Shown here piece after piece: positions 1 to 6,754 of a stretch of DNA of 14,954 nucleotides. Each line of letters begins with the position of its first letter. The stretch's first letter is position 1. The stretch comes from WQUF01 sp031549885 (lineage in GTDB: Bacteria > Bacillota > Clostridia > Clostridiales > Clostridiaceae): assembly GCA_031549885.1 (NCBI GenBank), contig JAVBPD010000034.1, positions 1-14,954 of the forward strand. Reading direction: 5' to 3'. The position numbers and the translations under genes were made by a program. The notes beneath the pieces were generated by a model, which saw only the letters and a list, made by a program, of their open reading frames with translations, searched no databases and was not told the DNA's origin.

Positions 1-2
1 TA

Positions 3-146
3 TGTTCAAAATGTGGATGCTTAAATAAAAATCTCAAACTAAAAGATAGGATATATAAATGTCCCGAATGCGGTCATGAAATAGATAGAGATTTAAATGC
101 TAGTATAAACCTTGCAAATGCAAAAGTATACAAAATAGCAAAATAA
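3..146 (+). CDS. tnpB: TnpB RNA-guided endonuclease (IS200/IS605 family), C-terminal fragment
   Basis: Frame 3 is open from the window edge to TAA at 144-146 and gives 47 residues, the 3' end of a gene that begins outside the window. The visible part has a zinc ribbon (CSKCG, then YKCPECGHE) followed by IDRDLNASINLANA. This is the hallmark C-terminus of TnpB: the Asp in the DRDLNAS block is the third RuvC catalytic acid. TnpB proteins are transposon-encoded nucleases guided by an RNA copied from the transposon right end, and they help keep the element at its site. The fragment looks intact up to its stop codon. The state of the rest of the gene, and whether a TnpA transposase accompanies it, cannot be seen. 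Confidence 0.9.
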   Translation, partial: CSKCGCLNKNLKLKDRIYKCPECGHEIDRDLNASINLANAKVYKIAK

Positions 147-309
147 AGCTATTGTATACATGTACCCTAGGCTTTAGGGGAATTTACGCCTTTGGAGTAT
201 CATATCAAATGTTATTAGAAATAATATTTCAAAATATTGTTTCAAGGGCAGATACGTTGAAGAAGGAATTTTCTTGATATGAATATATTTGTTCATATTT
301 TAAGTAGCA
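147..309 (+). ncRNA. TnpB guide RNA (omega/reRNA) region and transposon right end
   Basis: In TnpB elements the guide RNA overlaps the 3' end of tnpB and runs to the right end of the transposon, with the guide copied from the flanking DNA. Downstream of the stop codon are stacked small hairpins: CCCTA/TAGGG (165-169 and 175-179), TATTA-GAAA-TAATA, AATATT-TCAA-AATATT, then AAGAA/TTCTT, and finally ATATGAA/TTCATAT near the right end. The stretch GGGGAATTTACGCCTTTGGAG resembles the conserved part of IS605-type right ends. The exact end is uncertain; by analogy with other family members I place it near 306-312. The guide would then be the first bases of the adjacent mocA gene. Confidence 0.6.
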
Positions 310-318
310 GATGATCGC

Positions 319-912
319 TTGGGAAAATTAGGAGGGATTATTTTAGCCGCAGGTTTATCTTCAAGAATGAAGGATTTTAAACCATTGCTTAAAATCGGAA
401 ATATGCCAATGATTTCATGGGTGGTTTCTATGATGCAATATGCTGGGGCAGAGCCAATTGTTGTAGTAACTGGCTACAAAAGTGAAGAAGTTGAATGTAT
501 TTTAAAAAATAGTTCTGTTATTTTTGTACATAATCCTAATTACAACAATACTCAAATGATTCACTCACTTATACTTGGCTTAAAGGAGCTTAAAGATGTT
601 TGCAATAGAATAATCATTACACCTGCTGATGTTCCATTAATTAAACATGATACCATAGAAAATATAGTTAAGGCTGATGGAGATTTTGTACGACCTTTAT
701 TTAATGGTGTACCTGGACATCCTGTTGTTTTAAGCTCGCATTTAATACCAATGATTGAAAGATATAATGGAAATGGTGGACTGCGTGGTGCCATTGAACA
801 AAATAACGTTGAAATACATGATGTTAAGGTAGATGATAAATGCGTTATATTCGATTGCGATACAAAGGAAGACTATGAAGAGATTTTAAAGATATATGAA
901 AAATTTAAGTAA
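319..912 (+). CDS. mocA: MocA-like molybdenum cofactor cytidylyltransferase
   Basis: The 197-residue protein has the MobA/MocA nucleotidyltransferase fold signature: IILAAGLSSRM (residues 7-17) with KPLLKI for NTP binding, TPADVPLI (101-108) carrying the metal-binding Asp104, GHPVVL (133-138), and a closing DCDTKEDY. MocA joins CMP to molybdopterin to make the MCD cofactor used by xanthine-dehydrogenase-type enzymes. The xdhABC genes just downstream support MocA over MobA, although a hairpin terminator separates them. The start is odd. The only start codon in frame is TTG at 319, there is no ribosome site before it, and an in-frame TAA lies at 301-303. The length before the first motif matches E. 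coli MocA, so little or nothing coding is missing, but the native 5' signals appear to have been replaced by the TnpB element end. Confidence 0.82.
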   Translation: MGKLGGIILAAGLSSRMKDFKPLLKIGNMPMISWVVSMMQYAGAEPIVVVTGYKSEEVECILKNSSVIFVHNPNYNNTQMIHSLILGLKELKDVCNRIIITPADVPLIKHDTIENIVKADGDFVRPLFNGVPGHPVVLSSHLIPMIERYNGNGGLRGAIEQNNVEIHDVKVDDKCVIFDCDTKEDYEEILKIYEKFK

Positions 913-915
913 ACA

Positions 916-956
916 AAAAAATGATAACTTTATTTGTGTATAGGTTATCATTTTTT
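916..956 (+). terminator. Rho-independent terminator after mocA
   Basis: The arms AAAAAATGATAAC (916-928) and GTTATCATTTTTT (944-956) pair perfectly over 13 bp around a 15-base loop, starting three bases after the mocA stop codon. The A-rich and T-rich arm ends suggest it can also work in the opposite direction. It separates mocA from the xdh operon transcript. Confidence 0.85.
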
Positions 957-1043
957 CATGCTATTTTTAGTCAAGTTCTTTGTATAAAGTATATGAAGAA
1001 TGTTGATAAAAAGTATATAATATTAATATAAAGTAGTCATATT

Positions 1044-1072
1044 TTGCTTAAGTTTATATGTTAAAATAATAT
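1044..1072 (+). promoter_or_regulatory. Possible xdhABC promoter
   Basis: TTGCTT (1044-1049) and TAATAT (1067-1072) are separated by 17 bases, 37 bases ahead of xdhA, in an AT-rich gap (957-1108). Both boxes are imperfect and other weak combinations exist, for example TATAAT near 1015. I see no purine or molybdenum-cofactor riboswitch in this gap. A strong ribosome site, AGGAGG at 1096-1101, sits 7 bases before the ATG. Confidence 0.3.
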
Positions 1073-1108
1073 TTTATTATAAATTTATTATTTTTAGGAG
1101 GTAGGAGT

Positions 1109-3394
1109 ATGATTGTAGGAAAAAGCGTTCCTCGCATTGATGCTTATGATAAAGTAACTGGTCGTGCTAAATATACTGATGATTTAGTAGATAAAAATGC
1201 TCTTATTGGAAAGATATTGCATTCAACCATTGCGAATGGTCTGGTTACTAAAATGGATATTAAAGAGGCAGAGAATATACCTGGAGTTGTTAAAATTATA
1301 ACATGTTTTGATGTTCCAAACATTCCATTTCCCACAGCAGGACATCCATGGTCCACTGATCCACATCATCAGGACCCAAAGGATCGTCTTCTTTTAAACA
1401 AAAGAGTAAGGTTATATGGAGATGACATTGCTTGTGTAATTGCTGAAGATGAGATAGCTGCAAATCGTGCATTAAAGGCAATAAAAGTTTCGTATGAAGA
1501 ATACCCTGTTATTATAGATCCTATTGAGTCTATGAAAGATGGTGTAGTGCAGCTTTACGAGGATCGCCCCAATAATATATTAGGTCATCATTGTGTAAAG
1601 CTAGGTGATTTTGATGAAGCAATTAAAGAAGAAGGTTTAATAAAAGTTGAAGGCTGGTACAATACACCAATAGTTCAACATTGTCACATTGAACCTCCAA
1701 TATCTTATGCATATATGGAAGGTGGTCGAATAGTTGTAGTATCATCTACTCAAATACCCCACATTGTAAGGCGTGTTGTTGGGCAAGCACTTGGAATCCC
1801 TTGGGGGAAGGTACGCATAATAAAGCCATATATTGGTGGTGGATTTGGAAACAAACAAGATGCGCTTTATGAGCCATTAAATGCGTATTTATGTACTCAA
1901 GTTGGAGGAAGGCTTGTTAAACTTGAACTTTCAAGGGAGGAAACTTTCTTTGGCACTCGTGTTCGCCATGGTATGAAAATACATTTAACATCATATGCAA
2001 GGCCAAATGGAGAACTTGTTGCAAGAAGTGGAGAATATTACTCAAATCAAGGAGCTTATGGGTCACATGGGCATAGCATTGTTTCAAAATCAATGACAGC
2101 ATTTATGCAGTTATATAATGATAAGCATAAAAAGGCGGAGGCATATACAGTTCACACTAATACTGCCACAGCAGGTGCAATGCGTGGATATGGTATACCT
2201 CAATCAATTTTTGCAATTGAAGCAAATGCTGAGGATATAGCTCATACTTTAGGAATGGATCCTATTAAATATAGACAGATGAATATGATGCCAGTTGGAT
2301 TCGTAGATTCATTTAGTAAAAATGTAAATTATTTTGACAGTTTAAATGAGTGCATAGAAAAAGGTAAAGAATATATTAAGTGGGATGAAAAAAGAGAAAT
2401 TTATAAAAACCAAACTGGCCCAATTCGCCGTGGAGTCGGAATGTCCATTATATGGTATAATACTGCGGTTTGGCCAATTGCATTAGAAGTGTCTTGTTGC
2501 CGTATGGTTTTAAATCAAGATGGTTCGGTGCAACTTCAGCTTGGCGATACAGAAATAGGTCAAGGAGCAGATACAGCGTTTGCACAAATGGCAGCTGAAG
2601 CTTTGGGTATAAAATTTGAAGATGTACACACAATAAGCACTCAAGATACTGATATAACTCCTTTTGGCACAGGCGCTTATGCATCTCGTCAAACCTATGT
2701 AGGAGGTATGGCAATTAAACAGGTAGCATCAAGCCTTAAAGAAAAGATTCTAAAAAATGCTGAAAGAATTACCCGTATGAAAGCTTACGATCTTGACATA
2801 ATAGATGGAAATATTGTGCATAAACCAAATAATAACAATATATTAATGACACTTTCCGAGCTTGCTACAGAAGTTTTATATAGTTTAGATCATTCAGAGC
2901 ATATTACTGCTGAAGATACAGTACAATGCAAATCTAATGCGTATAGCTTTGCTTGCTCATTTGCTGAGGTAGAAGTGGATATTCCACTTGGCAAGGTTAA
3001 ATTGCTCAATTTGATAAATGTTCATGATTGTGGAAAGTTAATTAATCCTCAACTTGCGGAAGCGCAGGTGCATGGTGGTATGAGCATGGGCATTGGATTT
3101 GGAATATCAGAACAGTTAATATACGATGAAAAAACTGGTAAGCTTTTAAATGATAATTTACTTGATTATAAGCTTTCAACTATTATGGATCATCCACATT
3201 TAGAAGCACAATTTGTGGAAAACTATGAGCCTACAAGTGCTTTTGGAACAAAAGCATTAGGTGAACCTCCTGCAGTTCCGGGGGCACCAGCTATTCGTAA
3301 TGCTGTATTACACGCTACTGGAGTTAAAATTAACAGCATACCACTAAGTCCCCATGTACTTTTCCCTGCATTTAAAGAAGCAGGATTAATATAA
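1109..3394 (+). CDS. xdhA: Xanthine dehydrogenase, molybdenum-binding subunit
   Basis: This 761-residue protein is the large catalytic subunit of a molybdenum hydroxylase that oxidises purines such as hypoxanthine and xanthine in the cytoplasm. It starts with the family opening (DAYDKVTGRAKYTDD, 11-25). Cofactor-binding blocks follow: STQIPHIVRRVVGQALGIPW (213-232), GGGFGNKQD (243-251), GAMRGYGIPQ (356-365) with Arg359, GDTEIGQGADT (479-489) and KALGEPPAVPGAPAIRNA (715-732). Glu719 in the last block is the base catalyst. Length and motif wording follow E. coli XdhA closely, down to the C-terminal AGLI. A Gln (250) stands where bovine XDH has the purine-binding Glu802, as also in E. coli. An AGGAGG site 7 bases upstream fixes the ATG start. 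It is the first gene of xdhA-xdhB-xdhC. Exact substrate is inferred, not shown. Confidence 0.93.
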   Translation: MIVGKSVPRIDAYDKVTGRAKYTDDLVDKNALIGKILHSTIANGLVTKMDIKEAENIPGVVKIITCFDVPNIPFPTAGHPWSTDPHHQDPKDRLLLNKRVRLYGDDIACVIAEDEIAANRALKAIKVSYEEYPVIIDPIESMKDGVVQLYEDRPNNILGHHCVKLGDFDEAIKEEGLIKVEGWYNTPIVQHCHIEPPISYAYMEGGRIVVVSSTQIPHIVRRVVGQALGIPWGKVRIIKPYIGGGFGNKQDALYEPLNAYLCTQVGGRLVKLELSREETFFGTRVRHGMKIHLTSYARPNGELVARSGEYYSNQGAYGSHGHSIVSKSMTAFMQLYNDKHKKAEAYTVHTNTATAGAMRGYGIPQSIFAIEANAEDIAHTLGMDPIKYRQMNMMPVGFVDSFSKNVNYFDSLNECIEKGKEYIKWDEKREIYKNQTGPIRRGVGMSIIWYNTAVWPIALEVSCCRMVLNQDGSVQLQLGDTEIGQGADTAFAQMAAEALGIKFEDVHTISTQDTDITPFGTGAYASRQTYVGGMAIKQVASSLKEKILKNAERITRMKAYDLDIIDGNIVHKPNNNNILMTLSELATEVLYSLDHSEHITAEDTVQCKSNAYSFACSFAEVEVDIPLGKVKLLNLINVHDCGKLINPQLAEAQVHGGMSMGIGFGISEQLIYDEKTGKLLNDNLLDYKLSTIMDHPHLEAQFVENYEPTSAFGTKALGEPPAVPGAPAIRNAVLHATGVKINSIPLSPHVLFPAFKEAGLI

Positions 3395-3407
3395 GGAGGT
3401 TGGTTCA

Positions 3408-4289
3408 ATGTACGATATAGAAGCATTATATGAAGCGAGCAGCGTGTCAAATGCAATAGAGTTATTACAAAAACATCCAAATGCGAAGATAATTGCTGGA
3501 GGAAGCGATGTTCTCATACAAATTCGTGAAGGAAAACTTGCAGGCTGTGAATTAGTTAGCATTTATAAATTAAATGAGCTTCGCAAAATTTCAATAGATG
3601 ATGATGCAACCCTTAGAATTGGTGCACTTACAAGTTTTTCACATATTACAAAGGATCCTATAATTCAAAAATATATAAATGTTCTTGGTGAAGCTGTTGA
3701 TATGGTAGGTGGACCGCAAATTAGGAATATTGGTACTATAGGTGGAAACACTTGTAACGGTGTAACCTCTGCTGATTCTGCCTCTACCTTAATAGCTTAT
3801 GATGCTATAATGGAAATTACAGGACCAAATGGAGTGCGTACTCTTCCTATAAGGGAATTTTATATAAAAGCTGGAAAAGTAGCTTTAGAACATGATGAGA
3901 TTTTAACAGCAATATTAATTAAAGAAGATAGTTATAAGGATTGTTTTGGTCATTATATTAAATATGCAATGCGCAACGCTATGGATATTGCCACTTTAGG
4001 CTGCTCTGTAAATGTTCGCCTTTCACCTGATAAGAAAACTGTGGAGCGCATGAGGGTTGGATTTGGTGTTGCAGGTCCTATACCTATGCGTGCTGAAAGT
4101 GCAGAACATGCTGCAAATGGAAAAGCTTGCACTATGGAAACAGTAGAAATCTCTTCTAAAGCTGCGCTTAATGATGTAAATCCACGCACTAGCTGGCGTG
4201 CATCTAAAGAATTGCGAATTCAGCTTGTAGAAGAGCTTACAAAACGAGCCTTTATAGAAGCAATAAAATTGTCAGGAGGGAGTTTATGA
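3408..4289 (+). CDS. xdhB: Xanthine dehydrogenase, FAD-binding subunit
   Basis: The 293-residue protein is the middle subunit of the complex and passes electrons from the 2Fe-2S clusters to FAD and then NAD+. FAD-binding blocks are visible: AGGSDVLIQ (30-38) and GGPQIRNIGTIGGNTCNGVT (101-120), with the C-terminal CO-dehydrogenase-flavoprotein domain after about residue 175, including TSWRASKELR. Length matches E. coli XdhB (about 292). It lacks the extra iron-sulfur loop of 4-hydroxybenzoyl-CoA reductase beta subunits. The start lies 13 bases after xdhA, with AAGGAGG (3393-3399) eight bases before the ATG. Its TGA overlaps the ATG of xdhC by four bases (ATGA), indicating translational coupling. 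Confidence 0.93.
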   Translation: MYDIEALYEASSVSNAIELLQKHPNAKIIAGGSDVLIQIREGKLAGCELVSIYKLNELRKISIDDDATLRIGALTSFSHITKDPIIQKYINVLGEAVDMVGGPQIRNIGTIGGNTCNGVTSADSASTLIAYDAIMEITGPNGVRTLPIREFYIKAGKVALEHDEILTAILIKEDSYKDCFGHYIKYAMRNAMDIATLGCSVNVRLSPDKKTVERMRVGFGVAGPIPMRAESAEHAANGKACTMETVEISSKAALNDVNPRTSWRASKELRIQLVEELTKRAFIEAIKLSGGSL

Positions 4290-4780
4290 AGCAAACATCA
4301 TTAATAAAGTGTACAATTAATGGCAAAGAAACTGAAACTATTGTTGATGTCCGTGCCTCTCTTGCTGACCTTTTAAGAGGTGAATATAGATTAACTTCAG
4401 TAAAGAAAGGCTGCGAAGTTGGGGAATGCGGAGCTTGTAATGTAATTATAGATGGCGAGTGTTACAATTCTTGTATATATTTAGCTGTTTGGGCTGATGG
4501 CAAAAATATACGCACAGTTGAAAGTTTACTCGGACCAAATGGAGAGCTCTCTGAAATCCAGCAAGCTTTTATAGATGAAGGGGCCGTGCAATGTGGATTT
4601 TGCACTCCTGGATTTTTAATGACAGCTGTAGAAATATTAGAAAGCAAGAAACCATATACACGTGAAGAGCTTCGCAAAGCGCTTTCAGGCCATTTGTGCC
4701 GTTGTACTGGATATGAAAATATATTAAATGCTGTACAAGTGGCAGTTGAGAAATCGCTTAAGAAGAATGTTTTACAATAA
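4286..4780 (+). CDS. xdhC: Xanthine dehydrogenase, 2Fe-2S subunit
   Basis: This 164-residue subunit carries the two 2Fe-2S clusters that link the molybdenum site to FAD. The N-terminal plant-ferredoxin-type domain binds one cluster through Cys43, Cys48, Cys51 and Cys63 (GCEVGECGAC, then C at 63). The helical C-terminal domain binds the other through Cys103, Cys106, Cys138 and Cys140 (QCGFCTPG and LCRCTGY). All eight ligands are present, so it should be functional. The name follows E. coli, where xdhC is the iron-sulfur subunit; in other bacteria the same symbol means a cofactor-insertion chaperone, which this is not. AGGAGGG at 4274-4280 lies inside xdhB. Confidence 0.94.
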   Translation: MKQTSLIKCTINGKETETIVDVRASLADLLRGEYRLTSVKKGCEVGECGACNVIIDGECYNSCIYLAVWADGKNIRTVESLLGPNGELSEIQQAFIDEGAVQCGFCTPGFLMTAVEILESKKPYTREELRKALSGHLCRCTGYENILNAVQVAVEKSLKKNVLQ

Positions 4781-4838
4781 GATGTAACTAAAAATACGAA
4801 AAGTGCGGTTACCCAAATTTGATAGCTTCGAAAAATTA

Positions 4839-4905
4839 CGTCTTGGTGCTAAAGTGGTCTCTATATTAAGGACATTTTAATCACCAAGACGATTTATTTT
4901 TTCTT
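4839..4905 (+). terminator. Long-loop hairpin terminator after xdhC
   Basis: CGTCTTGGTG (4839-4848) and CACCAAGACG (4882-4891) form a perfect 10-bp stem around a 33-base loop, followed by ATTTATTTTTTCTT. The large loop is unusual and may fold further, since it holds a weak AAAGTGGTC / GGACATTTT pairing. Bases before the left arm read TAATTTTTC on the other strand, so it could also stop transcription coming from the right. It closes the xdh operon. Confidence 0.65.
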
Positions 4906-5089
4906 ATTCTTCTTATATAATGAATTATCAATATTTAATGTTCTTAGGGATGTTATGGTAATGATTCATATTGTTAAAAAAGTCCTACATTGGTTTGACA
5001 ACATGAATAATCCTGTACCAACATGGTATTTGAAAGATCTCTATATATCTTAATTGAGATATAATATTAATCATAATGGGGGAGAATTG
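4906..5089 (+). promoter_or_regulatory. Regulatory gap before the HipA-like gene, with two palindromes
   Basis: No gene is seen here. A TTGACA box lies at 4995-5000 but has only a poor -10 partner. TATAAT lies at 5060-5065, which would give a short leader. Two palindromes are present: TACCA-ACA-TGGTA (5016-5028) and TATATCT-TAATTG-AGATATA (5044-5063), the second overlapping the TATAAT box as an operator would. The ribosome site GGGGGAG (5078-5084) stands five bases before the ATG at 5090 and decides that start over an upstream in-frame TTG at 5054. Confidence 0.35.
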
Positions 5090-5980
5090 ATGAAAAAACT
5101 TATATCTTTTGATAGTTGGGAAGTAGATATTGATACTCCACTTGGTAGCGGTGCAAGTAAAAAAAATTGGTTAATAAATTATGAAAAGAAACAAAGAGGA
5201 ATATTTAAATATCCTAAAGTAACAAGTAAAAGTAATATTACAGGAGAATATTGGGCTGAATGTTTAGCTTGCGAAATTGCTAACATATTAAACATTCCTT
5301 GTGCAAAGGTTGATATAGGATCTTATTGTGATTCTATAGGATCAATGAGCTATATGTTGCTAAAGGAGAATGAATATCTTAATGAAGGGCTATACTTTAT
5401 ATCAAAAGAGTATCCTGCTTATAGTGTTGATAAATTTTTTGATTCTTCAACAGGTACATGGTATTCACTTCAAATGATAATGAAATCATTAAAAGAAATG
5501 GGTTTAGAAAAAGATTTTTTGATAATTCCACTTTTTGATGCTTTAATTGGAAATACTGATAGACACCATAGTAACTGGGGTGTTGTATTAAGCAAAGATA
5601 ATCTTAAACCTAAAATATCTCCGTTATATGATAATGGTTCTTCACTTTGTAGCATTGTAAGTGAAGATAAAATAAATCTTCATGACAAAAATTGGTTTAA
5701 TGCTCAAATAGATTCTAAATCAAAATCTATAATACGTTTTGAGAATACAAAAGAAAGGCCTACTCATTTTAAAATGGTTGAATATCTAGCTCATCATTTT
5801 TTTAGAGAATGTACATACTATGTTGATATGTTAGGTAGTGTTTTAACAGATAATAAAATTGTTGATTTGATAAATGATTATCCAGATGATATTATTTCTC
5901 AGGGTATGAAAAAATTATTGTTTTTATTTTTGACACAGCGGAGAAACAGAATTATTGATATATTTAAATTAAGGAGGTGA
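5090..5980 (+). CDS. HipA/CtkA-like kinase-fold protein
   Basis: This 296-residue protein has the small-kinase fold of the HipA family. Landmarks from the ATG at 5090 are a Gly/Ser-rich loop (LGSGASKK, 18-25), a likely ATP-binding Lys40 in GIFKYPK, and the catalytic loop FDALIGNTDRHHSNWG with Asp157 and Asn162. The metal-binding PLYDNGSS follows with Asp181. All expected catalytic residues are present. At about 300 residues it is far shorter than E. coli HipA (about 440) and lacks its N-terminal domain, resembling stand-alone kinases such as Helicobacter CtkA. The ORF can be extended to a TTG at 5054, but the ribosome site favours 5090. There is no HipB-like DNA-binding gene beside it. It overlaps the downstream HIRAN gene, so the two are probably made together. 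Target protein and cellular role are unknown. Confidence 0.8.
   Translation: MKKLISFDSWEVDIDTPLGSGASKKNWLINYEKKQRGIFKYPKVTSKSNITGEYWAECLACEIANILNIPCAKVDIGSYCDSIGSMSYMLLKENEYLNEGLYFISKEYPAYSVDKFFDSSTGTWYSLQMIMKSLKEMGLEKDFLIIPLFDALIGNTDRHHSNWGVVLSKDNLKPKISPLYDNGSSLCSIVSEDKINLHDKNWFNAQIDSKSKSIIRFENTKERPTHFKMVEYLAHHFFRECTYYVDMLGSVLTDNKIVDLINDYPDDIISQGMKKLLFLFLTQRRNRIIDIFKLRR
5971..5980 (+). promoter_or_regulatory. Perfect ribosome binding site at the kinase/HIRAN junction
   Basis: AAGGAGGTGA is fully complementary to the 3' end of 16S rRNA. It is made from the last codons and stop of the kinase gene. It overlaps the GTG (5977) that opens the HIRAN frame, so either GTG is used by reinitiation or a non-standard codon a few bases further on (ACG at 5986 is best spaced) is the true start. 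Confidence 0.6.
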
Positions 5981-6666
5981 TTGTTACGGAAAATATTAAA
6001 AGTGAAGATAACTTATTAGTAATATGGCAAGACAATACTAATAAACTTAGACATGTAATTGGTAAATTAACAAAGACAAATTCTTATGAATTTCAATATG
6101 TGAAACAAGAGATGCCTGATTTAATTAAAAAGGGATTTAAAAACCTTATCGCTTTTCCTGATCTTGAAAAAAAATATTCATCTGATAAATTATTTTCTGT
6201 ATTTTCATCAAGATTGCCTGATAAACGAAGAGTTGATATCAAAGATATTTTAAGTATGTATGAGTTGGAAAATTATGATGAGTTTGAATTACTTAAAAGA
6301 AGTGGTGGAAGGTTACCAACAGATTCATTAGAATTTGTAGAACCAATATATTTATCTGATAAATATATTAAGAGACAATTCTATATTGCTGGTACAAAAT
6401 ATTATCTTGACAAAAGTAGTTTTGATTTATTGAAAAGAAATATGTCGTTATCATATAGAACTGAGCCAAACAATAGTGTTGATGAAAATGCAGTTCAGAT
6501 TTTGTGTCAAGGTAAAGTGATTGGATACATTCCGTCTTATTTTTCAAAAGAAGTTGTAGAAGCTATTCAAATTGGACGAAAAATTAAGATTAATGTACTA
6601 CATGTAAAACCTAATATGGAAGAACACTTTTATGAATGTGTAAAAGCAGAACTAATAATTGAATAG
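5977..6666 (+). CDS. HIRAN-domain protein paired with the HipA-like kinase
   Basis: The protein has about 229 residues and two parts. The C-terminal half (about 133-228) reads as a HIRAN domain: FYIAGTKYY, then SYRTEPNNSVDENAVQIL and VIGYIPSYFSKEVVEAI. HIRAN domains elsewhere bind DNA ends, for example in HLTF/Rad5, or occur alone in phage and bacterial proteins. The N-terminal half (about 12-125) has LLVIWQ, NLIAFPDLEKKYSSDKLF, a SSRLPDKRRVD segment and RSGGRLPTDSLEF. I recall these as a conserved module often found with HIRAN and HipA-like genes, but have no formal match. The GTG at 5977 overlaps the kinase TGA; the next in-frame ATG (6112) would remove part of the first module. There is no membrane segment or signal peptide. 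Function is unknown; the pairing suggests a kinase with a DNA- or substrate-sensing partner. Confidence 0.72.
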   Translation: MIVTENIKSEDNLLVIWQDNTNKLRHVIGKLTKTNSYEFQYVKQEMPDLIKKGFKNLIAFPDLEKKYSSDKLFSVFSSRLPDKRRVDIKDILSMYELENYDEFELLKRSGGRLPTDSLEFVEPIYLSDKYIKRQFYIAGTKYYLDKSSFDLLKRNMSLSYRTEPNNSVDENAVQILCQGKVIGYIPSYFSKEVVEAIQIGRKIKINVLHVKPNMEEHFYECVKAELIIE

Positions 6667-6692
6667 ATGTTTTTAATAGTGTTAAAAATTAG

Positions 6693-6739
6693 AGAAAAAT
6701 GGATTTTAATGTTGTTAAAATTATTAAATCCATTTTTCT
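6693..6739. terminator. Bidirectional terminator between converging operons
   Basis: AGAAAAATGGATTT (6693-6706) pairs perfectly with AAATCCATTTTTCT (6726-6739). The A/T-rich arm ends can act as U-tracts in both directions. It lies between the HIRAN gene (plus strand) and the aminotransferase (minus strand). The right-arm sequence is partly repeated just after it (TAAATCCATTTTA). Confidence 0.75.
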
Positions 6740-6754
6740 ATAAATCCATTTTAT

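Noticed and set aside
957..1108. Purine or molybdenum-cofactor riboswitch before xdhA
   Set aside because: The gap is almost all A/T with no conserved GC-containing core or long helices.
4286..4780. XdhC-type cofactor-insertion chaperone
   Set aside because: The eight cysteines of two 2Fe-2S clusters show it is the iron-sulfur subunit.
5054..5089. TTG at 5054 as start of the HipA-like protein
   Set aside because: It has no ribosome site, while GGGGGAG sits five bases before the ATG at 5090.
5977..6666. HipB-like antitoxin
   Set aside because: No helix-turn-helix pattern is seen and the length and motifs fit a HIRAN protein.
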